Notes: a model not told the origin generated them from the letters alone. A DNA stretch of 64,000 nt from Brachypodium distachyon (GCF_000005505.3 NC_016131.3:73139855-73203854), one strand, 5' to 3'. Shown: positions 23,666-36,739, counted from the first letter of the stretch. A program made the numbers and translations.

Positions 23666-24005
23666 TCGTGAATAGGAGGCAACGTACGAGGGCATTGCTC
23701 AATGCTCATCGCCCCAACTGTATTTTTGCTTCCACGTGGAATATCTTTTAGCCACCCACCGAATGCTCCACCGTGATTGTCGTGGATAGGCGGCAACGTA
23801 TGAGAGCATGCTCAACACCCATCGCGCCAACCGTATCTCTGCTTCCACGTGGGATATCTTTTAGCTGCCCACCGAATGCTCCGTTGTGATTGTCGTGAAT
23901 AGGCGGCAACGTATGAGGGCATGCTCCACACCCATCGCCCCAACGGTATATCTGCTTCCACGTGGGATATCTTTTAGCCGTCCACCGAATGCCCCGCCGT
24001 GATCA
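23666..24005. repeat. Three tandem repeats of about 114 bp
   Basis: Units start at about 23,666, 23,780 and 23,893. Each carries TCGTGAATAGGCGGCAACG, then CATCGCCCCAAC, then GCTTCCACGTGGAATATCTT and a CCACCGAATGC tail. Every unit holds a CCACGTGG palindrome (G-box core CACGTG). The array ends about 130 bp before the TATA box of the second defensin-like gene, so it supplies three regularly spaced G-boxes to that promoter. Confidence 0.9.
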
Positions 24006-24136
24006 TCTAGGTAAGCTGGCAAGTGGCAAGCATGCGCGGATGTGTCCATCCAGAACAGCTGCGATGCATTGTCTCAAAGATATATATGCTTCCAAAAGTA
24101 GTTGATAAAAATTCCCCCATGCAAGCAAATTAAGGC

Positions 24137-24144
24137 TATAAATA
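24137..24144 (+). promoter_or_regulatory. TATA box of defensin-like copy 2
   Basis: TATAAATA in the context GGCTATAAATAGCCC, 98 bp before the ATG at 24,242. This fits a start of transcription about 30 bp downstream. Confidence 0.75.
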
Positions 24145-24241
24145 GCCCATCGTTTATGTTCTTAGACATAGTATCCGTGGGTCATATATAGAGAACGGAA
24201 GCTGGTCGGCACACTATCCTCACAAGAAAAAATCACACACC

Positions 24242-24658
24242 ATGGATTCCAGGCATGTTGTGATGTATTTCATCGTAGTGCTGGTGATATTTGGAAATAA
24301 TCCTACTGTTGTAGCCGGTTGGTCTCTCTCTCTTTCTTTTTTCTTTCTGATCTCTACCTGTTAATTGATGTTATTGCAGAAAAACAATGTTGTATATTCT
24401 TGTTGGCTTCTTGAGTATTTTCACGATGAAATTACATATGTGAGACCAAACTAATGAGTTGATCTGTGTGTTTCGTGTTAATCTCATGCAGAGCAATGCC
24501 GGTATAGGATTTTTGCGTTGCCATACTGTGTTGATGCTCTGTGCAAGTCGTACTGCTGGAAGGAGGCGCTAGGGTCGGGTGCTCGTGTCAGGGAGTATCA
24601 GTGCGGGGGGCCTGGGGGGATCAACCGCCACTGTATTTGCTTCTTTTGCACAGATTAG
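24242..24658 (+). CDS. Small secreted cysteine-rich (defensin-like) protein, copy 2
   Basis: Exons 24242-24317 and 24492-24658 (80 residues; phase-1 intron of 174 bp). Exon 1 gives a signal peptide (MYFIVVLVIFGNNPTVVAG). The mature part has eight cysteines: QC, then PYCVDALCKSYC, YQCGGPGG, and HCICFFCTD at the end. It is homologous to copy 1 over the whole length (CKSxCW, REYQCGGPG versus KEYECGGPG, CICxFC), and the intron is in the same place, so the pair arose by tandem duplication. Cysteines are conserved while the residues between differ widely, as is common in DEFL families. Function is unknown. A TATA box and three G-box repeats lie upstream. Confidence 0.78.
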
Positions 24659-26764
24659 TAATTGCAGGACATTCTGCAGTTGCAAATTTGCAATGTGTAC
24701 CCGCCTGCATCCCCAATGTTTGGGGACAAGTTTCAGAAGAAATAAAACAAAAAAACAAGGAGATGCAACTCCTTTTGTTATGATATGAAAGCTTGCCCAA
24801 ATCTATTGCGCAAATGTGAAATGTTATATGATGTACGAAAATAGATACAGAAAGTCTATTCTGCACATGACCGCTGCTTCAGATCTGCGCGGACGAAACC
24901 TGCTCTCTAAGAGGCTGGACCTCTCTCTTCCTCCTCCCCTCTTTCTTCCTCCTGACGGCACCCCACCTCGCAACACCATGGCGTTCCCCACCTCCCCCCG
25001 ATGTCCGCCAATTAGCAGCTCCCGCATAGATAAGACGAAGGATTTACAACTGGTCATACTTTTAATGATTCTTTTAAAATGGATACTAAAAAATTGTTTA
25101 CAAATCTATGGTTCTATTTAATGATTCTTTTTGAAAGATTGTAAAAGGTATTTTTTTTCACAATGGGTCAAGCCCAAACTAGTTATATATTTTTATTCCG
25201 AAAGATATCGTATATCTATTACTTTAATGAATAAATAATAATAAACTGCTTACAATGATTAAAAAATACTACCTCCAATTCATAATAAGTGTTGCTGATT
25301 TAGGTAGTAGGTCATTTGCTCATCGAATCTGTCGCAGCTTTACTCTCCCGATATACAGAAACGAAGGCTGCATATTGGCAGCAATTCCGCATAAACAAAA
25401 AGGAGATTTGAAATTTGGCCTCTAAACATAAATTAGATTACAGCAAGTAAATGAAATGCAAACCTGATATGCGTAACATGTTTCTGCAATTCTGCCTTGC
25501 AAGGTGTCAAAAATCTTTGAAGCAACACGATTGAAGAATCAATGGAGCACCTGCATGCTCGGTGGCTACGGGCTATCAGTGAACTTGCATAAGAAATCAA
25601 TCAGCAACCTGCAAAGAAATAATCCATAATGTAACCAATGAAATGAACAAAACATAATTGCACAAACTTCCTTCAAATTACGTAGCTTTACCCCAGCTCT
25701 GACAAATCTACTGTCTCCAACAATTTGGCAAGAACACCCAACTGGAGCGACCTCAACAGGTTATAGCTCTACGAAATAAGAACAGTCCAGTTTGGATAAA
25801 GAGGAATTTTGTATGCTTCAGTTTGTATATTGTCGCGAGCAGGATGACAGAATTTCAACTGGAAAGCCAGCACACACAGCTCAGTGAGAAAAAAAAAACT
25901 AATACCATGCCGAAGTAAACTACAAATTTATGCTGTATTTAATATATTCTTTCAAGCACAAGTTTTCTTTAGTTACATGTATTCCTTTGTATCTGTATCC
26001 TGAACAAAATTGAATCAGGGAGGAAATTTTATGGATATCACCTTGTACACGACGTTGAGGCGGCGCTCCGGGTGGCGATCTAGCAGGAGAGCAGGCTCTG
26101 ATCCATGGCAATGAACATCTTGGCGATGGGTCATCCACCGACCATGCCTCGACGATGGAGTCATTCTTGTTGGTGTTGGCAAACGAGCATGACCTGCTCG
26201 TACTCCTACTCAGCGATACGCGCCTGCCACTTTCACCCCCCCTGCATCGCGGTCGATGCGGACCCGCTCCTCCTCACATCGGTGCAGCAGATCAGCCCTG
26301 GTACCTTGGCAGGAGAATCAAGCACTTTATAACAAAGTATCCGTAAAATTCAAGTGATCCAAACAGGCCTGAAACTTTGTGTAGAAGGGTAAAGGACATA
26401 CACTATACTTGTGTAGTGAAGTACTGCAAATGTCAAGGTGCAAAGTTACTACATTATGTAAAAAGATGGCAAGCCGTGTTTTCTTCCAGAATTATACATT
26501 TTACAGCATAAACTATAGAGAACTACAAAAAAGGGATGCGGAACACTCTCCTTCTCTGGGGGTCTCTGCTTTCCTTGCCCACATGAGAGAACAAGTAGAG
26601 TTTTTACATATTCAATGGTCAGTGGTTGTATTTAGTGAACTATGCAAGATTGGCAGGAACCTTCTCAAGCTCAAACTGCAATTTTGTGACAATGCTGTCA
26701 ACATCCACCAGCTTCAGGTTCTTGCTTACATTCGGCGAGGTACTTCTCTTCATGCTTCATGGCC
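24659..26764. other. Intergenic region with decayed fragments
   Basis: Between the defensin-like gene and the 3' end of LTO1. A half Stowaway terminus is near 25,271. A GC-rich patch at 26,050-26,310 reads on the minus strand as short fragments with stops (for example LLHRCEEERVRIDRD). It may be a decayed gene piece, but I cannot assign a family. Confidence 0.4.
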
Positions 26765-29365
26765 TTATGATTGTTCAGGGGCCTTGGAGACAAAACCTGA
26801 TGCTTCTGCCAGAACTGAGAGTTCCTGGTCGCCGCTCAGAACCTGAATGAGTGGGAGGTACAGAGTGAATTTGTGCTCACGTGAGAACAATCATGTTTCA
26901 AGGGCGGTCGGATGCTGATAAGCACTTAGTGCTTTCATCTTAAAGAAGACTGCAGATGCAAGCATGCACAAGCCTTGACGTAATGCAGTGATGGGAACAT
27001 CATATTTGGAAATCTAAAGCTAAATGCATGCAGTACTAAAGCACAGACTGCTACCTGAGGAGAAACTACAGAATTTTCTATACTGGTAGTAATGCAGATG
27101 TCTGCTGAAAACTTGAAATCATGTCTCGACATAAAAGGTTCAACGGGTGACATAATGGACTTAAAACTTCCATAGAAACATCGATGTAATGGCAAGTACC
27201 TTGCCGTTGATGAACCATGTTGGAAAACCTTCTAGACCAGTGACTGCACATTCGGCAGCCATTTTCTTTCCCTTACCAGCTCCATTAGGGAAACATTCAA
27301 CATAATCCAGAATTTCCATAGCTTCACGACCAAACATCTGCATGAGCATATTGCAAGCATTAAAAGCAACTCTTGACTGATTTTGTTCTACTTCACTTTG
27401 GGAGTTTTTGCTCAGCAATGCAACTCTTCACTTTTTGAGATTTTGCTCAGCAACGCAACAATGAAATCATGTGGTATTAAGTTGTGGTTCAAGGAAGATG
27501 AAAGAACCCGTACTTGTTTTTGCTCATTGCAATGAGAACACCAGAATGCTCCATACATCTTAGCACCAATAGAGTGTAGATGTCTTGCAAGTGAAATAGC
27601 AAAAGGGGTTGATTCTGTTGTTATCTCTGTTTCATATGGTTCTAATACAAAATCACCTGTGCTGCATAAAATGAAAAACAAACTTTATAAGTCACTTGTG
27701 ATGATTTTAAGGGAAATGGAATAACTAGGCTTCAAATTCACATTGAATACTGATCAAAATAAAAATGGTTATTCCATAAAGAAAAATAAAAGTAAAAGGT
27801 TGCCCAAAAGAGATTTAACTATGGGGTGTGAAAGATAAAACCATAGCAGAAAAGAAAATGTAACATTTTGCTACACGTGGATGAAACTTCAACTAGATGG
27901 TAAACAAGATGGCTTATAATTTATATTTCCCCTGAGCCGTTACACCAATCCATGTTACTAACCAATTTCAGAGGAAGCCTCACCCCTTCAATTGAGTAGT
28001 AGCTGAACTATAGGAGTTTGTTAAAGCAAGAGCAACAATGACAGCTACAGCTAACTGAAGACCCACAAACTTCTGGATCCGTGCCAAACCGAAATCCTGC
28101 AAGAAGACCATTAAAGACGGTTAGTTGGCTAGTCCACTTGATTATTGAAAATTCTAAATGAAGAACTAGAACAGACTGTAATCTTTAAGAAATCACACAC
28201 CTTCACTCTGATAGAAAATAAAGTGAAGGAGATCAACGCTGACGACAGGCAATATAAGCAAGACGTTCCAACAAATTTGGTGCTCAGAATGAAAAGAAAA
28301 TATGCACTCGCAGTTGCTAATGACGTAGCAATCAGAAGCAAAACTAAACGAATATCCAAGTCATCAAGTCCTGGAAGTAACTCCTTTCCGTTCTCCTGCA
28401 GAGAAAGTGCAGCAACAAGACCATATGCCACCAGACCAACTAACGGAAGAGGAATCCCTGCCCAATTAAAGAGATGCCAGTTAATTGTTACCTATGTGCC
28501 ATAGCATTGCACTGTATCATGTCAAAGTAGCCCGTATGACTGTGACACAACAACACATAGTTTAGCCAAATCACCACAAAAAATAATACAAACTGAGGAT
28601 CATATCCATAGGTGTATAATTCTGAATCTCCCATCATCGGCAACAATTTGGAATGAAACATGGAAGCAGTACAATCCTACATGCAGATAATGCAAGCACA
28701 ATGGAAACAACTATGATGCTAAGATGTATGGAGCACCTTAACAATCGCTTAAGGAAGCTCAAAGCTAAGGTCTCAAAAGAAAATCCTACAAACTGATGAG
28801 CGATAGTGAAAGCACAATGGAAGCGGGTACAATTTTCAGAACTAGACGTCAACCCCATCACTCCATGTCACCATGACACCATGTGTAGTAGTAACAATAA
28901 CAATAAGCCGAGAAAGTTACCGAAGATGACCGAATAGTCGCTGTCGAGCACGTCGCCGCAGCCTCCCCCGCCGACGGGGCAGAAGGCCTCGGAGCCCGTG
29001 AGCTTGAGGTAACTGAGGTAGCTTGTCTCCAGGAACCCCAGCCCCGCGACTCCCGCGGACCAGGTGCTCGTGTAAACGCCCCACAGAGACGAAGGCGACG
29101 CAGGGTGTTCCCCTGGAGGAGGGATCGGAGGCGTGGGGGCGGGGGTCTCCTGCTCCGGGGAAGGAGGCTCTGCGCAGCACCTGAACCGCGAGGCTCTCTG
29201 CAGGAGCCACGAAATCAGAGGATGCGGGCATGCGGCGACGGCGCTTGGAAGCACAGGAGCGGTTGATGTGTTTACCTTGACGCGCGGGGAGAAGTACGTG
29301 GAGACGGCGAAGCGTGTCGGAGACGGGAGGAAGGGGATGGAGAGAGCCGCGGAGATGGTCGCCAT
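26765..29365 (-). CDS. LTO1: LTO1: chloroplast VKOR-thioredoxin thiol oxidoreductase
   Basis: A thylakoid-membrane enzyme that forms disulfide bonds in lumenal proteins using quinone; in Arabidopsis it is needed for photosystem II assembly. I join six exons: 28921-29365, 28201-28457, 27984-28096, 27514-27661, 27200-27337 and 26765-26842 (392 residues, phases consistent). The N-terminal 65 residues look like a transit peptide. The VKOR part has Cys129/Cys136 (FCPVGGGGCGDVLDSDYS) and the membrane CxxC at 215-218 (TSCLYC), with hydrophobic helices around it. The C-terminal thioredoxin-like domain has the active site WCSHC (Cys313/316) plus the extra cysteines 336 and 351 and the FPTWFINGK cis-Pro loop. 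Both redox centres are intact. I chose the ATG that starts MATISAAL; an in-frame Met 20 codons upstream (29,425) is a less likely start. Confidence 0.94.
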
Positions 29366-30280
29366 GGACGGAGACGGAAGGTGAGTGGTGAGAGCTCGCC
29401 TGACCTCAGAGCCCTCAGCCCTCACACGTAACTGTTAGTGGGCCCATAAGAACAAATAGGACACGGTTCGCAACTTAGCTTAATGGGCCTTGGCCCATTA
29501 AATAATACGTTTCCTTTTTATTCCTGAGACCAACAGCATTCGTAGCATCGCGGATTGTAAAAGAAGTGAGAAGATCTTGTTTCAAAACGCTACTCAACTG
29601 GAGTATCACCGATAACTCAATATGCACTGTCGAGAGATCAAAATTACAAAAAGTTACAGAAGTTCTCTGATTTTTTCAATCATACCCTTTGCCACTATGT
29701 CTCTATGCCCTGCCTGTCTTAAAAGTTTGGAGTAAAACCAATTTAATCCATGTACACAGTACACTGATCAAAATACATCTTCCACAAAAGTAAACACAGG
29801 GAATTGACCGCACTTGAACTTCAGGAATCCGTAGCATTTACCGATGTACTAGCATTTACCCATATATAAAGACAGGAAGAACAACTTATCCTTCGAACAA
29901 AGATAGCAAACAAAAAAGATACGGAGTAGCTAACAAAAGAATTAATTAATCACGGGTTTCGTTTTACCTAATCTCAACTCACTTTCTTACTGATCCGTTG
30001 TAAATGCGACCACATATGCTAAGTGCGGACAGTGCACTCCTAATCTTGGTCACTGACACGGGTAATAAACAGACAAAGTGAAAAGATAACCTTACATCTT
30101 TCTTGTGTAAAGCCTAGGCTCAATCTTCTATGCAAGCAGGAGGAGGGCATCCTCCCCAGGTAGTTTCAGCCAAGACAGAATTATGCCATCGCGTTTGTAT
30201 TGGCCATCCTGAACTTCGCACCAGCGATATGTGAGAACTTAGTTGTTTTTAGTGGCATTGATGGGACAGTAGCTGTTTCA
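29366..30280. other. Spacer between nucleotidyltransferase and LTO1
   Basis: It should contain the LTO1 promoter next to 29,366 and the 3' UTR of the nucleotidyltransferase gene above about 30,000, both on the minus strand. I see no other gene. Confidence 0.5.
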
Positions 30281-33200
30281 TTATGATTCGCCACTATCGG
30301 ACAGTGGATGCTTGCCTCCACCAGCAAGATCCACCACTGGCTTTCTTGCAAAGGCATCATCATCAGTGGATGCACACAGTGATTCATCACTCATAGTGTC
30401 CATGATCACTTTTCCGAGAACAAATCTGACCTCACCAGTATGCCCATCATCCAGCAACTTATAGTTGATTCCATGCATCCCTCTTCTCCCATCATACAAA
30501 CTCAAATCAGAATCAAGGCCCTTGAATATTCCCAAAATTCTGCTCCTCTCCTTGTTCGATACAAAAACCTGGAACAAACCCACTACAAATCTTAGTACTC
30601 TGTGATGGATCGAGTAAATTTTCACGTAAGAACAGAAAATGGGCCAGTTAACAATTCAAGATAAGGACCATTCCTGCTAGTACGTTGGTACATCTTTTCT
30701 TGACAAACATTGGCACCAATCCATCAGTTAATATGTGTGCTAACTTAGACAAGAGTCTAGATAATATTGACGTTTAACTGTCCGAACAGATACTGCTTTA
30801 AGTGGGTCAACAAGAGCTCCACTCCCCCGCAAAAAAAAAACAAGAGCTCCACTCACTGTTTTCTTCTTTCTGGTTGCCCATTAAAATAGTACTAATATGG
30901 AAGGGGAAATAAAGGATCACAATATTTCAGTGCATAAAAACAATCTGAAATAGCAATTTAATGATTAAACCTTCAATAAAAAGTGCCTCATAAAAAACGC
31001 TGATGATTTAGCTTGCAAACAGGAAAATAACATAAGTAACTCCAAGAATAAAAATGTAAATATCATTAAAATGTAAAAACAGCTAGCGTACAGATGCACA
31101 GTTGGTTAAGATATGCTGAAGAGATGCTTACCAATCCTGAAAATTGTGAAGCCTTTGGATATCTGGCTAGTGATTGCTGGAGAGCATCTAAACATGTCAA
31201 TGTATCAACTGAACAATTGACTAGTGATGCTAGATGCGATGTTTTTTCCATAAGATTATTCAGTTTGGTCCCAGACGGCTGCAGAGCTTCTGGAACAAAT
31301 GTAACCGGTGCTCCAGTATCTTGTTTCAGGAACTTGATGGTGCTGTCCCATGTTCCAAAATACATTAATGAAGCAAAAGCCTTGATTACCTGGGCATCTT
31401 GTGGAGAATTTACCAGTGCACTGTGAAATGCCAACAGTGCTAGCCTGTGGAATAATATCAGATGAATGAAACATCCTGTGCATAACTGACAAAAAAAATG
31501 CCCATACCGAGCACTGAAAACTGGATCAAATGATTGTGCTACGCTACCAAATAAAGGAACGAAAAACAGTTTGCTGCTCAAAACAACAAGGATTGGTATA
31601 GGCAAAAGAGGACAATTCAAAAGCACACTGAAAGTTGTATGGAGATATTTTAAAACCAACAAAGTATGGCTGTTTCCATGCTGGCATAAGTAAATCTAAG
31701 ATGATACACTTTGTCCTCTCCTCTACCCATCCAGACAGGAAAGTAAAATGCAATTTCCACCAGCTCTGTAAGCACTGTATGCAAAGAGTTTCTAGCCCGG
31801 AAAGTAAAGAAGCATTTCCAATTTTCCACAGATATATGATAATATAGCAAGACCATGCTTATCTTCTAATGTGAAAACTTGAAATTCTATGGCATGAGCT
31901 GATGAGAAATGCCAGAACGACCACCATACAATGAAAGTGTACATCCATACTGGTTAAAACAGTCCATAAAAGAGCCAGCAAAAAATTTATGTTAGCTTTA
32001 CTAGGAAACATTAACAAGATTAAAGAACTGCAGAAGGAACCACTATAGGCCGACATCACCCAGGTCAATGCAAGCCTAATGAGTTATTCCAGTTTGTCTG
32101 GTTGGTACTGGGTATCTCATAATAAGTGTACTCCCTCCGATCCATAATAAGTGTCGGGGATTTAGTACAAACACTTGTTATGGATCGGAGGGAATATGAT
32201 TTAACCTGAGTAAACCCGTTTCGGCACATTTAAGTAGAATTATGCACAAATTGGCAATCAAAGATTCATACCACAAAGAGCAGTGGCATGGCCGGTCAGC
32301 AGACGTTAATTTATCAAGATTAGCCAATAGTTTCTGCACAGTTGAAATCAACAGCATGAGACAATGTCAAGCCCTAATCTCAAAACCCCAATATCACATG
32401 AACTAACTGGAATGATAACCACATAGGCTGTACTTTTACATGGCAACAGCAATTCTAAAAGGGAATAAATATGAAACAATTGTAAAGTAAGCATGTGCAT
32501 AGTCCTGCTGAAATTAATACCAGTTTTAGGGAACCTGCTAGAGATGCTCTTAAAAAGCATCAGAAATAAACAAAAGTATAAGTAGCAGTTCTAAAGTTCA
32601 CAAATTCTTGTTGGGAACACTCTGCCAGTGCCAGTAACATTACGTGTGCAGAACATAACACTTTCCCCATAATTTCCTTTCACCGAACAACCTAGCAATA
32701 AAAAGATATCTAAGAATGGCCAGTAACACAATCTAATTCAGTAAGTGAGATAATCCCACAAGCCGGCAACTCCAGGATTGGGGGCCTGACATAGAGTGTT
32801 GATGATATCATTTTTAGCCGTGTGGGATACATCATGACAACAAAGTCATACCCATCATTTTGACAGTTATTGATATGTATTAACACTAATATCAGCACCA
32901 GAGTTAAATGTGGTCTTTCAATTATTTCACTATTGTCAGGTTCCAATTTTCCATATGACATTGTGCGTTTCAGAGTTACTCACCATGAGCATCAGATTTC
33001 TGTCACTTGATTGACCCTTTATCTGATGTGACAAATATGCTGCCTAAAATGCAAATAGCATAAGAGTAAGCTGAAAGAGGTAAGTGATTACAGCCAGATA
33101 TCTACTTGTGTGGCAAAAAAACTGCATTACTCAACTTACCTGTAAAGGCAGCAAAATATCAAGAAGTCCATATTTTCCAAGTAATCTAATGGAAGACTCT

Positions 33201-35161
33201 GCTGCCCCATGTGATAGCATATATTTCATTTCCATTGCCAACCTTGACTGCAGGGTAAATGAGGCCATGAATAAAAAGAAAAAAAATGCATGAGAAAACA
33301 TTAATGTTTCACATCTCCTTTCAGGGAGATAAAGTAACCTTGTCGATATTTATGATGGATGAAGAAAGATCCCTTATTGCAGTAGAAGTTTCGCTGGAAA
33401 ACTGAAAGCCAAGGCGAGCGGCAATTCTCAAGCCACGCAAAATCCTGGCTGAAAGAATTAGAATCTAAATTTGTCTTGGATAGATTATGATAATACAAAT
33501 CAAGGACGTTCCTTGAACACCTACCAGGGTCCTCCTCGAAAGAAACATGGGCAGGAATCACTGCACACACCTGATTGATGTTTTAAGGAGTTAGGCAGAA
33601 GAAAAGGGAAAACAAACCAGGATATGGTTGGAATCTGCCTGAGAAGATTATCACTGAATCTTACCTTATTTTTTCTTACATCGTTTACTCCATTCACATA
33701 ATCATAAACTCTGTAATTAAAGGGGTTAAAGAATAGGCTGCCATAGAAGTATTACAAAAGTGTTAGTAATTTAGCTCGCGCAATATTTCACAAAACAGCA
33801 TTTGTTAAACAACTGGAGTACAAGATTTCCTTCAGAAGACTACCTGTTTATTGTAAAGTCTCTTTTCATAGAATTCTTCCAGCGAATAATATCCCCCTCA
33901 TCATACCCATCTAACTCTTCTGAAAAGTTTACGTTTTCACTTCCTTTCACTTGAGTACCATTCGTGCTGAAGCTTGAAACCTGTAAGAACAAAAGAAAAC
34001 ACAAGCAAACGAGGGTTAGAGAACATTGCTCTAACTAAGAACCAGTCTTCATGATACCAATGTTTCCATGCATAACAGACCTCAAATGTTGAGCCGTGCA
34101 TCTTAACCTGGCATATTGGAAAGCGTCTGCCAATGATCATACAGCGTTTGAAAACTAGTTTTTTGATCTGGAAAGAAGCAAAAGCAGGTCAATGCAACAA
34201 GGGCATAAGAGTTTTTGGGAAAAGAAACACACGTGATCTTTGAATGAGCCAAAACCTGTTTGAGACTTGCGGTAGTGATCACATCAAAATCTTTAGGTGC
34301 CCTTTTAAGTAGCAGATCTCTCACACATCCCCCGACAAGATAAGCTTCAAACCCTGTAGAATGTAGTAACTTTGTTTTAGTACTGGGTAAATTCTTATAT
34401 TCCGTAGTGCACTGTGATGTTAAGAAACAGATGCATGGCAGATATGAATATGGCATGTCGAAGCTCTTAAATCTGGAATGGAGATAAATAACCAAGAGAC
34501 TGGTATGCACCTTTTCGTTTCAGCATCTGTAGAACAGTCCAACAATTGCGAGGTATAGAACCCGTGGGGATTCCGACAGCTCTCGCGTCAAAAAATCTCC
34601 ACGATGAAGTATCGATGAATCCTGCAGAGACATGATTTGCACTTTTTTTTAGAGATTTACATTAGCTACACTAAATAATTCGAAACAAACAAGTGTGTGC
34701 TTCCCGTAAACCAAAAACCACTGCATCGAGAATGTGACAAACGTGTCCAGGAGCTAAAACGAGAGCAAGCTACCCGCGCAGCTGCATGATGGGTGACGGT
34801 TGCAGAAGGCGGGGTTGCGTAGATATGATTTACACATGGAAGCATGAACGAGCATCTACTCCAGTGATGGAGTCGTCACCTGGCCTTGACGCGGATCTGG
34901 ACCGACCGTTCCTCAGGCCACCGTCGCCGTCGCCTTCCCTTCTCGAACCGTACTGCCTCATCTGACAGGCCAGCAGCAAAGCGACGTGAGAGTGAGCGAA
35001 TCTTCGCTTAAGTGCACCGCGCGCGAGGTGGTCGACGAAATGCCTGACAGAGATGGGGTGGTGTGATGACTGACCTCGAGGAGATTGGAGGCCGCGGAGC
35101 TGAGGCGGGGGAGCAGGGGAGAGAGCGAGGAGAGGTCGGTGCGCCGTCGTGGCGCCGTCAT
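30281..35161 (-). CDS. Class II tRNA nucleotidyltransferase/poly(A) polymerase
   Basis: Adds nucleotides to RNA 3' ends (CCA to tRNA, or A tails in organelles). Fourteen exons join without frame loss: 35075-35161, 34880-34961, 34511-34621, 34256-34353, 34081-34167, 33844-33980, 33665-33710, 33525-33570, 33339-33448, 33140-33247, 32984-33043, 32272-32333, 31132-31444 and 30281-30568 (544 residues). The N-terminus is Ser/Arg/Leu-rich, as in organelle targeting. Motif GGCVRD is at 101-106 with the catalytic pair DFD at 115-117. [25 protein letters not shown] and [17 protein letters not shown] follow in the order of the PcnB/Cca family. The tail is less conserved. Whether it makes CCA or poly(A) cannot be settled here; a bacterial PcnB-like poly(A) polymerase is my preference. 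The two first exons are short and less certain than the rest. Confidence 0.88.
32131..32194. mobile_element. Short Stowaway-like MITE in an intron
   Basis: A 64-bp near-palindrome, CTCCCTCCGATCCATAATAA...TTATGGATCGGAGGGAA, flanked by TA. It lies in intron 12-13 of the nucleotidyltransferase gene. Confidence 0.85.
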
Positions 35162-36573
35162 GGCATGGCCTCGCGAGCAAGGCAGGCGTGCTGGTGGGGG
35201 GCGGGGGGAGACGTGGTGCGCGAACGCGGCGAGGGCCGGCTGGGTATGGCAGGGCAGCAGGTCGAGCCGCAGTGGGCCTCGTGGAGTCCAAGCCTGCCGG
35301 CTGCCCCGGCCCGCAGGCCGTAGGAAGTGGGGGCGTTCGGTTAGACCGAACCGATCGGGTCGGTTTCTCGGGACGAAGGAACAGAGGACTCGGACCGTCG
35401 GACGGCAGGGATCGTTGGAGGTGGGCTAGACGACTCGAGGTCAAGGTTTTTTAAAGGCTAGATGGGCTGGGCCGATTTTGGTGGCCTGGGCTACATATAG
35501 TTCGGGTATTTTGGGTTAGCCGAGGTGAAAGGCCGAACTGACCGAAGAAAGTTCGGTTTTCCATATCTCAAAACCGAAATTTTTTTAAAGGGTTCTTCGA
35601 TTTCGGTTCAATCGGCTCCGGTTTTCGGTATTTTGTTTATCGGTTTTGGTTTTTCGGTTTTTATGCCCACCCGTACAGACCAGATAGGTACTTGTTCGAT
35701 ATTCTGACGTAACTATGATCCAAAGTCAATAAAGATGTCTTTTTCTATGTATGAGACACTGGGTTTGCTTTAGTGAAACCGAAGAGGCCGCTTCACCAGG
35801 TTGTCAATTACCATTCACGGTGGCTAAATAAACTGGAAACACCGTCTCACCGAGAACCACCCGAAGCGTTCAAGTAGCTTTTGTAACTTAATATGCAAGG
35901 AAACACGCAAACAACATAGATGATGAAACCACAAAACGGTGTTAGCCTCTACAGTCAAAAGGTTTAAAGAGCTTGTAACTAGAAACCTGCTCTGGAGCCT
36001 TCCCTTTCTTCAGATTGTCACACTTGCCCTCCTCGGTTACATTCTCTCTCATAAACTCGATTTGCTCGTCCTCTCATCGCGCCTCTCTATCGACGAGTAC
36101 GTCGTCTACCATTAAAAATACAATCCGTAAAAAATAAGACACATATTTGTTCTTCGGCAAGGTGAGAACACTCTAACCATCCAACTAATGATTGGTTGCT
36201 TTTTTTCCACACAATCTAATCATTATATCCGAATGACTCCATGTGAAGTTTCCTTTATCTTTACATATTGAATCGTGAAACATTGCCAAATAGGTGCACC
36301 ATAATGTTTATTTTTTTATTCAACACGAAAGTGGCTAGAAATTGTTGCGAGTCAAAATACTAACCAAACTATAGAGCTTAAAAACAAACTGAATTTGCTT
36401 GTCGCAGTCGAGGACACTCTACTCTTGCTCATTTCAATTCGGTTAACATCGAGAGGCGGGTGTAAATTTCTGTAAAACCATATCGCGGCTTACCCGTTTA
36501 ACAGACGCATTGTTTTTGACGGAAGAAACATACTCTCTAGCACAGCACATACTTCACAATCCAACACAAATAA

Positions 36574-36705
36574 GTACTCCATCCGTCATATATTAAGTGT
36601 CGTAACTCTGTCTAAACACACACATATGTAAACACATTTTAATGTGTAGATACATGTATATTTAAACAAATTCGATACATTTAAACAAAATTGCGACACT
36701 TTAAG
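36574..36705. mobile_element. Decayed Stowaway MITE in DSK2-A promoter
   Basis: The left end CTCCATCCGTCATATATTAAG follows a TA, and the interior has TGTAGATACATGTATAT. The right TIR is degenerate (GCGACACTTTAAGG). The matching promoter of copy B lacks it, so either it inserted in copy A after duplication or copy B lost it. Confidence 0.6.
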
Positions 36706-36727
36706 GTGTTTTCTCTCCTGACGGCCT

Positions 36728-36739
36728 GGAACCTTCTGG
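36728..36739. promoter_or_regulatory. Possible heat-shock element, DSK2-A promoter
   Basis: GGAACCTTCTGG contains GAAnnTTC, the core of a heat-shock element, about 310 bp before the ATG. The aligned site in copy B (AGAATCTTCT, 42,785-42,794) keeps GAAnnTTC despite surrounding change. This is a suggestion only. Confidence 0.3.

Noticed and set aside
23666..24005. Regular repeat array that could suggest CRISPR
   Set aside because: The 114-bp head-to-tail units lack distinct spacers, and this is a plant nuclear sequence. It is an ordinary tandem repeat.
26050..26330. GC-rich patch with short frames on both strands
   Set aside because: Looks like a decayed gene fragment, but stops break every frame and no family could be named, so no gene was called.
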